Part shown: positions 1 through 8,266 of the stretch, one piece after another
Position numbering within the stretch: the stretch's first letter is position 1
Layout: every line of letters starts with the position of its first letter
Source of the DNA: Streptomyces marinisediminis
Lineage (GTDB): Bacteria > Actinomycetota > Actinomycetes > Streptomycetales > Streptomycetaceae
Reading direction: 5' to 3'
NCBI RefSeq assembly: GCF_026262575.1
Contig: NZ_JAPKFL010000001.1
Location: 248,001-312,000, forward strand
Length of the DNA: 64,000 nt
The notes under the pieces: model-generated
The model's input: only the letters and a program-made list of their open reading frames with translations
What the model was told of the DNA's origin: nothing
The model's database searches: none
Position numbers and translations under genes: made by a program

Positions 1-2
1 AG

Positions 3-664
3 CTGCCCGCCACCTGGCCGGCCGAGCTGATGGACGGCCTGCGGGACGAGAGCCAGGTCGCCGGGGCCGCCGTCGTGGGCGGGGACGTCGTCCGGGGCGA
101 GACGATCACCGTGGCCATCACGGCGCTGGGCGACCTCCAGGGGCGCGAGCCGGTCACGCGCGGCGGCGCGCACCCCGGCGACGTGGTGGCCGTCACCGGC
201 TGGCTGGGCTGGTCGGCGGCCGGGTGGGCGATCCTGCAGCGGGGCTTCCGCTCGCCGCGGGCCTTCGTGGAGGCGCACCGGCGTCCCGAGCCGCCCTACC
301 ACGCGGGCCCGGCCGCCGCCGGCCTCGGCGCCACCGCCATGACGGACGTCAGCGACGGCCTGGTGGCCGACCTCGGGCACATCGCGCAGGCCAGCAAGGT
401 CCGCATCGACCTGTGCACCGAGGCGTTCGACGTCCCCGCGCAGATGCACGACATCGGCCAGGCCGTCGGCGTCGACCCGATGCAGTGGGTGCTCACCGGC
501 GGCGAGGACCACGCGATCGTGGCGACGTTCCCGGCCCACCGCAAGCTGCCCGCACGCTGGCGCGTCGTGGGCGAGGTGCTGCACCCGGCGGCCGAGCCGC
601 GCGTCACGGTGAACGGCGCCCCCTGGGCCGCGGCCGGGGGCTGGGACCACTTCGGAGGAGAGAC

Positions 665-668
<4 letters not shown>
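3..668 (+). CDS. thiL: Thiamine-monophosphate kinase, C-terminal part (5' end outside window)
   Basis: ThiL phosphorylates thiamine monophosphate to thiamine diphosphate, the last step of cofactor synthesis, in the cytoplasm. The reading frame is open to the left edge, so only the last 221 residues are visible. The AIRS/PurM-like fold of the family is recognisable from the SDGL motif in [13 protein letters not shown] (about nt 340-378) and from TGGEDHA (about nt 498-518), which corresponds to the conserved GGED of ThiL. The stop codon overlaps the thiD start in an ATGA arrangement, so the two thiamine genes are translationally coupled. The true start lies upstream of base 1. No internal damage is seen. 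Confidence 0.93.
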
Positions 669-1453
<785 letters not shown>

Positions 1454-1493
1454 CTGTATCGGCCTGTATCGGCCTGTATCGGCCTGTATCGGC
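1454..1493. repeat. Four perfect copies of a 10-bp tandem repeat
   Basis: The 10-mer CTGTATCGGC occurs four times head to tail immediately after the thiD stop codon, followed by a degenerate fifth copy (CCCTATCGGCC near 1502-1512). It lies in the noncoding gap between convergent thiD and rpmB. Nothing suggests it is translated. It looks like a simple-sequence expansion, possibly variable between strains. Confidence 0.85.
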
Positions 1494-1575
1494 CGACCCC
1501 GGCCCTATCGGCCGGTCCCCGGACCGCCGTTCCACCGGCGGCGGCCCGGGGACCGCCCGCGTGCGAGCATGCGAA

Positions 1576-1607
1576 CGAGCCCCATGGCCCGAGGGCCACG
1601 GGGCTCG
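1576..1607. terminator. Bidirectional hairpin terminator between thiD and rpmB
   Basis: A 15-nt arm at 1576-1590 pairs with 1593-1607 with a single A-C mismatch. The apical loop is tiny and probably opens by one pair. It sits between convergent thiD (+) and rpmB (-) and can serve both. There is no clear T-tract, which is usual for Streptomyces terminators. Confidence 0.75.
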
Positions 1608-1671
1608 GCGGACAAGCCGGGACCGGCCTGCGCGGTGAACGCCTGCTGGGGTCTGCTGACGCCCGGCGGGG

Positions 1672-1857
1672 TCAGCGCGAGACCTTGCCGGCCTTGATGC
1701 ACGAGGTGCAGACGTTGAGCCGCTTCGGCGTCCGACCGACCACGGCACGCACGCGCTGGATGTTGGGGTTCCAGCGACGCGGGGTGCGGCGGTGCGAGTG
1801 GGAGATGCTGTTGCCGAAGCCCGGCCCCTTGCCGCAGACGTCGCAGTTGGCAGCCAC
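1672..1857 (-). CDS. rpmB: 50S ribosomal protein L28, zinc-binding (C+) form
   Basis: L28 is a structural protein of the large ribosomal subunit. The 61-residue product begins at a GTG (minus strand, 1857), giving the expected N-terminus [17 protein letters not shown]-type ribosome site lies just upstream. It has two cysteine pairs, CDVC near residue 5 and CTSC near residue 50, so this is the zinc-containing paralogue. Streptomyces usually also carry a cysteine-free L28 elsewhere under zinc-dependent control; that second copy is not in this window. The gene is monocistronic and convergent with thiD, and its upstream region is shared with the divergent DAK2 gene. Confidence 0.96.
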   Translation of the reverse strand: MAANCDVCGKGPGFGNSISHSHRRTPRRWNPNIQRVRAVVGRTPKRLNVCTSCIKAGKVSR

Positions 1858-2201
1858 GGGACACTCCAAAGACTTCAGATTCACGTACGGTGGGTCCTGG
1901 CCGCGCGGCTCGCGTGGAGTTCGTGTGCCAGGGAGTCGGCGCCCGACTCGAACGTCAGGCAACCGGAGCAGCATACAACGGCTGCCGGTCCACCCCGAAA
2001 TCAGGGCCGCCCGCCCCGCCGCCCGGCCCCCGCGCCCGGTACGTCCTGGCCCGCCCCCGGCCCGGCCTGCCGCTACCCTGCGGGGATCGCCACAGCTTCA
2101 CCACCGGCTCGCCGCACGCCGAGCGCCGCCGCACGGCCGCCGAGCGCCGCTGGACGCCGCCGAACGCCGCCGAACGCCGCTGAACAGGAGGTGCGCCGCC
2201 C
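1858..2201. other. Divergent intergenic region with 10-bp repeats
   Basis: This gap separates divergent rpmB and the DAK2 gene. I see no ORF with coding character. Its right part contains a 10-bp periodic repeat, CGCCGCCGAA at 2155-2164 and 2165-2174 with a variant at 2175-2184, ending just before the AGGAGG ribosome site (2186-2191) of the next gene. Promoters for both genes must lie here, but I cannot point to convincing -35/-10 pairs. Confidence 0.5.
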
Positions 2202-3827
2202 GTGCCGCACACGCTCGACGCCGCCGCGGTCCGCGCCTGGTGCGCCGGGGCGCTCGACGCCCTGGGCGGCGCCCGGGAGACGATCGACGCCATCAACGTC
2301 TACCCGGTCGCGGACGCCGACACGGGCACCAACCTCTACCTCACCGTCGAGTCCGCAGCGCAGGCCGTGGAGGCGGCCTGCGCGGGTGAGCCCACGCTGC
2401 GCGAGGCCGTCGGCGCGATGGCGCACGGCGCCCTGCTGGGCGCCCGGGGCAACTCCGGCACCATCCTCGCCCAACTGCTGCGCGGGGTGGCCCAGGAGCT
2501 CGGCGCGGGCGGCGGCCTGCGGGACGCGCTCGCCGGCGCGGCCCGCCTGGCCCGGCAGGCGGTGGCCCACCCGGTGGAGGGCACCATCCTGACCGTCGCC
2601 GAGGCCGCCGCCGAGGCCGCCGCGCGCGCCGAGGGCGACGACGCGGCCGTGGCCCGCGCGGCCTGCGCGGGGGCCCGCGCGGCCCTGGCGCGCACCCCCG
2701 GTCAGCTCCCGCAGCTCGCCCGGCGCGGCGTGGTGGACGCCGGCGGCTACGGTCTGGTGACCGTCCTCGACGCGCTGCTGGCCGCCCTCACCGGGGAACG
2801 CCCGCCGCGTCCGCCCGCCGCCCCGGCCGGGATACCGGCGCCCGCCGTGGGCCCGCCGGAGGGGGACGCCGACCCGGCGGCGGCCCGCCCGCCCGCCGAC
2901 CCCTGCGCGCCGCACCCCGCGCCCCCGACGGGCCCCGCGTACGAGGTCATCTACCTGCTGGACGCGCCCGGGCCCGCCGTGGACCGCCTCCGGGCGCGGC
3001 TGGCGGCCCTGGGCGACTCCCTCGTCGTCGTCGGCGGGGACGGGCTGTGGCACGTGCACGTGCACGTCGACGACGCGGGCGCCGCCGTCGAGGCGGGCAT
3101 CGAGGCCGGACGCCCGCACCGGGTGCGCGTCACCCACCTCGCGCCGCCGCGGCCCGCCGCCGAGCGCACCGGGCGCGCCGTGGTGGCCGTCGTGCCCGGC
3201 GAGGGACTGGCCCGGCTCTGCGCGTCGGCCGGGGCCACCCCGGTCACCGTCCACCCGGAGGAGCCGCCGGGCAGCGGCGAGCTGCTCGCGGCGGTGCGCC
3301 GGGCGCACGCGCGGGAGGTCGTGCTCCTGCTCGGCGGCCCCGAGCTCCGGCACGCCGCCGCGGCCGCCGCCGAACAGGCCCGGGCCGAGGACGTGCGGGT
3401 GGCGATCATCCCGGCCCGCTCGCCGGTGCAGTCGCTGGCGGCGCTGGCGGTGCACGACGCCGAGCGCCGCTTCGACGAGGACGTGGTCGCCATGACCTCG
3501 GCCGCCGGGGCCACCCGGTACGCGGAGGTGACGGTCGCCGAGCGGCGCTCGTGGACGACCCAGGGCGTCTGCCAGGCCGGGGACGTGCTCGGGCTCATCG
3601 ACGGCGACGTCGCGCTCATCGACGACGACCTCACCGCCGCCGCGGTCGCGGTGGTCGACCGCATGCTGGCCGCCGGCGGGGAGCTGGTCACCCTCGTCGT
3701 CGGGACGGGCGCGCCGGACGGGCTCGCCGAACGGCTCCGGGAGCGGGTGCGCGGCGCCCACCTGGGCGTGGACACCCTCGTCTACACCGGGCGGCAGCCC
3801 TCGCCCCTGCTGATCGGCGTGGAGTAG
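2202..3827 (+). CDS. DAK2/FakA-like (YloV family) kinase-type protein
   Basis: The 541-residue protein joins an N-terminal DhaL/DAK2 ATP-binding domain (about residues 5-200) to a C-terminal FakA/DegV-like domain (about 245-541). The DAK2 metal-binding motif is visible as NVYPVADADTGTN near residue 30, and the phosphate loop as GARGNSGTILAQ near residue 83. A Pro/Ala-rich linker lies around residues 195-245. In Firmicutes, FakA phosphorylates fatty acids held by FakB; whether actinobacterial homologues do the same is inference. The start is GTG at 2202, ten bases after a strong AGGAGG. It lies directly upstream of recG, an arrangement common in actinobacteria, with a gap under 80 bp that suggests co-transcription. 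Confidence 0.85.
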   Translation: MPHTLDAAAVRAWCAGALDALGGARETIDAINVYPVADADTGTNLYLTVESAAQAVEAACAGEPTLREAVGAMAHGALLGARGNSGTILAQLLRGVAQELGAGGGLRDALAGAARLARQAVAHPVEGTILTVAEAAAEAAARAEGDDAAVARAACAGARAALARTPGQLPQLARRGVVDAGGYGLVTVLDALLAALTGERPPRPPAAPAGIPAPAVGPPEGDADPAAARPPADPCAPHPAPPTGPAYEVIYLLDAPGPAVDRLRARLAALGDSLVVVGGDGLWHVHVHVDDAGAAVEAGIEAGRPHRVRVTHLAPPRPAAERTGRAVVAVVPGEGLARLCASAGATPVTVHPEEPPGSGELLAAVRRAHAREVVLLLGGPELRHAAAAAAEQARAEDVRVAIIPARSPVQSLAALAVHDAERRFDEDVVAMTSAAGATRYAEVTVAERRSWTTQGVCQAGDVLGLIDGDVALIDDDLTAAAVAVVDRMLAAGGELVTLVVGTGAPDGLAERLRERVRGAHLGVDTLVYTGRQPSPLLIGVE

Positions 3828-3906
3828 GCCGCCGGAGCGCGGGAGGGACCGCGCGGTGCGTCCCGCGCTCCCGCTGTCACCGCCGTGCGGCAGGATGGGC
3901 ACCGCG

Positions 3907-6132
3907 ATGGAGACCGTGTCGGCTCTGGCCGAGCCACTGAAGAAGACGGTCGGCGGCACCACGGCGAAGGTGCTGGCCGACCACCTCGACCTGCACACCG
4001 TCGGGGACCTGCTGCACCACTACCCGCGCCGCTACGCCGAGCGCGGGGAGCTGACGCGGCTGGCGGAACTGCCGCTGGACGAGCACGTCACCGTCGTCGC
4101 GCAGGTCGCCGACGCCCGGATGCTCACCTTCAACCGCGGCCGGGGCCAGCGCCTGGAGGTCACGCTGACCGACGGCAGCGGCCGGCTGCAACTGGTCTTC
4201 TTCGGCCGCGGCGCCTACGCGCACGAGAAGAAGCTGCTGCCCGGCCGGCGCGGGATGTTCGCCGGCAAGGTCTCGGTCTTCAACCGCAGGCTCCAGCTCG
4301 CCCACCCCGACTACAAGCTGCTCGACGAGGACAGCGGCCAGGAGGAGGTGCGCGAGTTCGCCGGTGCGCTGCTCCCGCTCTACCCGGCCGTCAAGCAGCT
4401 CAACTCCTGGAAGATCGAGCAGGCGGTGGCCACCGTCCTCACCTCCATGGAGGCGATCGGCTGGGCGGGTCTGGCCGACCCGCTGCCCGTCCCGCTGCGC
4501 GAGGGGCGCGGGCTGCTCCCGCTGGGCGAGGCGCTGCGCGCGGTGCACCGACCGGTGTCCTGGGCCGAGGTGCACGCCGCCCGGGCCCGGCTCAAGTGGG
4601 ACGAGGCGTTCGTCCTCCAGCTCGCGCTGGCGCGCCGCCGCGCGAACGAGGCGCGGCTGCCGGCCGTGCCGCGCACCCCGTCCGACGACGGCATCCTCGC
4701 CGCCTTCGACGCCCGGCTGCCGTTCACGCTCACCGAGGGCCAGCGCCGGGTCAGCGGCGAGATCTTCGCCGACCTGGCCACCGCCCACCCCATGCACCGG
4801 CTGCTCCAGGGCGAGGTGGGCTCGGGCAAGACGATGGTCGCGCTGCGGGCCATGCTCGCGGTCGTGGACGCCGGCGGGCAGGCCGCGCTCCTCGCGCCCA
4901 CCGAGGTGCTCGCCCAGCAGCACCACCGCTCCGTCGTGGAGATGATGGGCGAACTGGCCGAGGGCGGCATGCTCGGCGGCGCGGACCACGGCACCAAGGT
5001 GGTGCTGCTGACCGGCTCCATGGGGGCCACCGCCCGCCGCCAGGCGCTGCTGGACCTGGCCACCGGCGAGGCCGGCCTCGTCATCGGCACGCACGCGCTC
5101 ATCGAGGACAAGGTGCGCTTCCACGACCTGGGGCTGGTCGTCGTGGACGAACAGCACCGCTTCGGCGTCGAGCAGCGCGACGCCCTGCGCGCCAAGGGCA
5201 GGCAGCCCCCGCACCTGCTGGTCATGACGGCGACGCCGATCCCGCGCACCGTGGCCATGACCGTCTTCGGCGACCTGGAGACGTCGGTGCTCGACCAGCT
5301 CCCGGCCGGCCGGTCGCCCATCGCCAGCCACGTGGTCCCGGCGGCGGACAAGCCGCACTTCCTCGCCCGCGCCTGGGAGCGGGTGCGCGAGGAGGTGGCG
5401 GGCGGCCACCAGGCGTACGTGGTGTGCCCGCGCATCGGGGACGACGAGCCCGCCACCGCGGGGGACGCCGGGGCGGCACGGGACGCCGGGGACGAGGGCG
5501 CGGACGGCGCGGAGCGGCGGCCCCCGCTGGCCGTGCTCGACGTCGCCGCCGAGCTGGCCGCCGGGCCGCTGGCCGGGCTGCGGGTGGAGGTGCTGCACGG
5601 CCGGCTGGCGCCGGACGCGAAGGACGACGTCATGCGCCGCTTCGCCGCCGGGGAGGTGGACGTCCTGGTCGCCACCACCGTGATCGAGGTCGGCGTCAAC
5701 GTGCCCAACGCCACGGCCATGGTGATCATGGACGCCGACCGGTTCGGCGTCTCCCAGCTCCACCAGCTACGCGGCCGGGTGGGCCGCGGGTCGGCGCCCG
5801 GGCTGTGCCTGCTGGTCACCGAGGCGCCCGAGGGCGGCCCCGCGCGCGCCCGGCTGGACGCGGTGGCCGCCACGCAGGACGGCTTCGAGCTGTCCCGCAT
5901 CGACCTCGAACAGCGCCGTGAGGGCGACGTGCTGGGCCAGGCCCAGTCCGGGGCCCGCACCAGCCTGCGGATGCTGGCCGTCATCGAGGACGAGGACGTG
6001 ATCGCCGAGGCCCGCGCCGAGGCCACCGCCGTCGTCACCGACGACCCGGCGCTGGAGCGCCACCCGGAGCTGCGCACCGCGCTGGACGCCCTGCTCGACG
6101 CGGAGCGCGAGAGCTATCTCGACAAGGGCTGA
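3907..6132 (+). CDS. recG: ATP-dependent DNA helicase RecG
   Basis: RecG remodels stalled replication forks and branch-migrates Holliday junctions. The 741-residue protein has the N-terminal wedge/OB region (about residues 60-160) followed by two helicase lobes. Walker A GEVGSGKT is near residue 302, the RecG-type Walker B DEQHRFG near 414, TATPIPRT near 441, and the arginine-finger region QLRGRVGRG near 620. An acidic, Gly/Ala-rich insert of about 25 residues near 515-540 is a low-complexity feature typical of high-GC homologues. I chose ATG 3907 because METVSALAEPLKK matches the usual N-terminus; ATG 3895 and GTG 3856 in the same frame would add a short unconserved leader. Confidence 0.95.
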   Translation: METVSALAEPLKKTVGGTTAKVLADHLDLHTVGDLLHHYPRRYAERGELTRLAELPLDEHVTVVAQVADARMLTFNRGRGQRLEVTLTDGSGRLQLVFFGRGAYAHEKKLLPGRRGMFAGKVSVFNRRLQLAHPDYKLLDEDSGQEEVREFAGALLPLYPAVKQLNSWKIEQAVATVLTSMEAIGWAGLADPLPVPLREGRGLLPLGEALRAVHRPVSWAEVHAARARLKWDEAFVLQLALARRRANEARLPAVPRTPSDDGILAAFDARLPFTLTEGQRRVSGEIFADLATAHPMHRLLQGEVGSGKTMVALRAMLAVVDAGGQAALLAPTEVLAQQHHRSVVEMMGELAEGGMLGGADHGTKVVLLTGSMGATARRQALLDLATGEAGLVIGTHALIEDKVRFHDLGLVVVDEQHRFGVEQRDALRAKGRQPPHLLVMTATPIPRTVAMTVFGDLETSVLDQLPAGRSPIASHVVPAADKPHFLARAWERVREEVAGGHQAYVVCPRIGDDEPATAGDAGAARDAGDEGADGAERRPPLAVLDVAAELAAGPLAGLRVEVLHGRLAPDAKDDVMRRFAAGEVDVLVATTVIEVGVNVPNATAMVIMDADRFGVSQLHQLRGRVGRGSAPGLCLLVTEAPEGGPARARLDAVAATQDGFELSRIDLEQRREGDVLGQAQSGARTSLRMLAVIEDEDVIAEARAEATAVVTDDPALERHPELRTALDALLDAERESYLDKG

Positions 6133-6357
6133 GGCCCCGCCCCCAGCTTCGGCCCCCGCCCCGGCATTCGCCCCGCCCTCGTCCCCCGTCCCGTTCGGCG
6201 GGGCCGTTCCGCCCGTTCCGCCCGTGCCCGGCCCCGGCCCGCCGCGGCCACCCGTCGCCCCGGCAGCGGCCGTCCAACGCCCGTCCCGGTTCGGCCGACG
6301 CCCCGGCCGGTGCCCGGTCGACTGTCAGTGGTGGCTGGGAGAATAGGGCCAGTCCGA

Positions 6358-6378
6358 GCCGATCCGTGAGGGATCGGC
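6358..6378. promoter_or_regulatory. Perfect inverted repeat before the HTH gene
   Basis: GCCGATCC (6358-6365) and GGATCGGC (6371-6378) form a perfect 8-bp inverted repeat with a 5-nt spacer, 28 nt before the start of the HTH gene. It could be an operator for an HTH protein, perhaps autoregulatory, or an RNA hairpin in the leader. Function is inferred only from symmetry and position. Confidence 0.45.
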
Positions 6379-6405
6379 GGGACCCGGACGATTTGGGGGC
6401 TCTTC

Positions 6406-6924
6406 ATGGCATTCCGGCACATCAACGAACTCCCGCTGGGGGACAAGGTCTTCCGCATCGAGCTGGCCAGCGACGACGACGCCACCGTGACGCTGGGCCT
6501 CACCGGCTGGCACGAGTCCACCCCCGACACCCCGCTCGCCTCCGGGGCGCTCACCCTGCCGCTGGCCGACGTCCCGGCCCTGCGCATCGCCGTCAACCGC
6601 GCGCTGCGTGCCCTCGCCCTCGCCGCCGACGTCGCCGAGCCCATCCCGGACCGCGACGTGCTGCGCGAACTCTTCCCCGGGCACGGTGCCCCCTGGGTCC
6701 CCGCCCACGAGGAGGACCTGACGCGCCGCTTCCACGCGGGCGAGACCATCGCCCGCATAGCCGCCCGCTTCGGCCGCACCCCCGACTCCGTGCGCACCAA
6801 GCTCCGCGAGCTCGGGCACGACCCGCGGCGCCCCGAGCACTGCCCGCCCGACGGCTGCCTGTCGTGGTCCCGCTACGCGTCCCCGGCGCTGGTGGGCGCG
6901 GCGAAGGAGGCCGCGGGCGGCTGA
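6406..6924 (+). CDS. Conserved actinobacterial protein with helix-turn-helix motif
   Basis: I do not recognise a named family for this 172-residue protein. Residues 1-85 form a compact domain with alternating beta-like segments. Residues about 104-140 (GETIARIAARFGRTPDSVRTKL within it) read as a helix-turn-helix of the sigma-region-4/GcrA type, so DNA binding is likely. Cysteines in HCPPDGC near residue 145 are a possible metal or disulfide pair. The ATG is preceded by a GGGGGC ribosome site. It is a single gene between recG and rsmD, conserved there in Streptomyces as far as I recall. The palindrome at 6358-6378 just upstream may be its own operator. Confidence 0.8.
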   Translation: MAFRHINELPLGDKVFRIELASDDDATVTLGLTGWHESTPDTPLASGALTLPLADVPALRIAVNRALRALALAADVAEPIPDRDVLRELFPGHGAPWVPAHEEDLTRRFHAGETIARIAARFGRTPDSVRTKLRELGHDPRRPEHCPPDGCLSWSRYASPALVGAAKEAAGG

Positions 6925-7125
6925 GCGGGGCCGGGGCCGGGCCGGCCGAGGGGAGTTTGGCGGCGCGGCTCCCCGGCCCGCCCGGCCCCGGGGCGCGCCC
7001 GGAGTCCGGCCGCGGTGACCCGGTCGGCCCAGAGCCCGGCCGGGCCCCGTGCGGGGCCCGGCCTATCGTGGAGACGGCCGGGTGTCCGCCCGCGCCGTCC
7101 GCAGCGACGTAAGGACCTCGCGCCC

Positions 7126-7710
7126 ATGACCCGCGTCATCGCCGGAGCCGCAGGCGGCCGGCGGCTCGCCGTGCCACCAGGGCAGGGCACTCGGCCCACC
7201 TCCGACCGGGCCAGGGAGGGTCTGTTCTCCAGTTGGGAGTCCCAGCTCGGCGGCTGGGCCGGCCTGCGGGTGCTGGACCTGTACGGCGGCTCGGGCGCCG
7301 TCGGCCTGGAAGCGCTCTCCCGGGGCGCCGCGCACGTGCTGCTCGTGGAGTGCGACGCGCGTGCCGCCCGCACGATCCGGCAGAACGTGCGCGAACTGGG
7401 CCTGCCGGGAGCGGAGGTGCGCACCGGGCGGGCCGAGCAGGTCGTCGCCGCGGCCCCGGACGCGCCCTACGACGTCGTCTTCCTCGACCCGCCCTACGTC
7501 CTCGGCGACGACGCGCTGCGCGAGATCCTGCTCACACTCGGCAGCGGGGGGTGGCTTGCCGAGCGTGCGCTCGTCACCGTGGAGCGGAGCACCCGCGGTG
7601 GCGGATTCCGCTGGCCGGAGGGGTTCACGGCGCTGCGGTCCCGCCGTTACGGGGAGGGAACGCTCTGGTACGGTCGCGCCGCTCAGCCAGAAGTCACCGA
7701 CGCGTCATGA
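7126..7710 (+). CDS. rsmD: 16S rRNA (guanine(966)-N(2))-methyltransferase
   Basis: RsmD methylates N2 of G966 of 16S rRNA in the 30S subunit using SAM. The 194-residue protein has the expected length. The SAM-binding motif LDLYGGSGAVGLEAL is at about residues 49-63 and the amino-methyltransferase catalytic motif DPPY at 121-124. The N-terminal RVIAGAAGGRRL matches the family signature and fixes the ATG at 7126, preceded by AAGGA. The stop codon overlaps an in-frame ATG of the next gene in an ATGA arrangement. The rsmD-coaD pairing is widespread in bacteria. Confidence 0.95.
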   Translation: MTRVIAGAAGGRRLAVPPGQGTRPTSDRAREGLFSSWESQLGGWAGLRVLDLYGGSGAVGLEALSRGAAHVLLVECDARAARTIRQNVRELGLPGAEVRTGRAEQVVAAAPDAPYDVVFLDPPYVLGDDALREILLTLGSGGWLAERALVTVERSTRGGGFRWPEGFTALRSRRYGEGTLWYGRAAQPEVTDAS

Positions 7711-7736
7711 CCAGCTCCGAGAGCGAGGAAACGCCA

Positions 7737-8213
7737 GTGCGCCGCGCCGTCTGTCCGGGGTCCTTCGACCCCATCACCAATGGGCACCTCGACATCATCG
7801 CCCGGGCCACCAAGCTCTACGACGTGGTGCACGTGGCCGTGATGATCAACAAGAACAAGCAGGGGATGTTCACCGTCGAGGAACGTATCGAGCTGATCGA
7901 GGCGGTCACGGCCGAGTTCGGCAACGTGCAGGTCGAGGCGTACCACGGGCTGCTGGTGGACTTCTGCAAGCAGCGCGACATCCCGGCCATCGTCAAGGGG
8001 CTGCGCGCCGTCAGCGACTTCGACTACGAGTTGCAGATGGCGCAGATGAACAACGGCCTCTCCGGCGTCGAGACGCTCTTCGTGCCGACGAACCCCACCT
8101 ACAGCTTCCTCTCCTCCAGCCTGGTCAAAGAGGTCGCCACCTGGGGCGGCGACGTCTCGCACCTGGTGCCGCCGCAGGTGTCCGCCGCCCTCGGCAGCCG
8201 CCGGGCCCGCTGA
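7737..8213 (+). CDS. coaD: Phosphopantetheine adenylyltransferase
   Basis: CoaD transfers AMP from ATP to 4'-phosphopantetheine, the penultimate step of coenzyme A synthesis. The nucleotidyltransferase motif is visible as PGSFDPITNGHLD, where the TNGH residues replace the classical HxGH, and the C-terminal phosphate-binding stretch as YSFLSSSLVKEVA. I chose GTG 7737 because it gives the standard N-terminus VRRAVCPGSFD (158 residues) and has AGGAA seven bases upstream. The ATG at 7707, overlapping the rsmD stop, is an alternative that adds ten residues. The gene is co-transcribed with rsmD. Confidence 0.95.
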   Translation: MRRAVCPGSFDPITNGHLDIIARATKLYDVVHVAVMINKNKQGMFTVEERIELIEAVTAEFGNVQVEAYHGLLVDFCKQRDIPAIVKGLRAVSDFDYELQMAQMNNGLSGVETLFVPTNPTYSFLSSSLVKEVATWGGDVSHLVPPQVSAALGSRRAR

Positions 8214-8253
8214 CGGCCGCCCGGTCGACTGTCGCGTCCGGCGTCCCGGGCCG

Positions 8254-8259
8254 TACAGT
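8254..8259 (+). promoter_or_regulatory. -10 element TACAGT, leaderless start of DivIVA-like gene
   Basis: TACAGT fits the actinobacterial -10 consensus TANNNT and ends exactly 7 nt before the GTG at 8267. The stretch before the GTG has no Shine-Dalgarno sequence. Transcription would therefore begin at the start codon. The -35 region is weak (CTGTCG at 8229-8234 is the nearest resemblance, with an over-long spacer). Confidence 0.6.
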
Positions 8260-8266
8260 CGCCTGC

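Noticed and set aside
1576-1607. Possible riboswitch or tRNA-like fold near rpmB
   Set aside because: A single stem with a minimal loop and no conserved unpaired core; it fits a terminator.
2747-3998. Alternative minus-strand frames over the DAK2 gene
   Set aside because: The plus frame has clear DAK2 motifs; the others are shadows.
3877-5763. Minus-strand frame opposite recG
   Set aside because: Low-complexity His/Arg/Gly reading with no motif.
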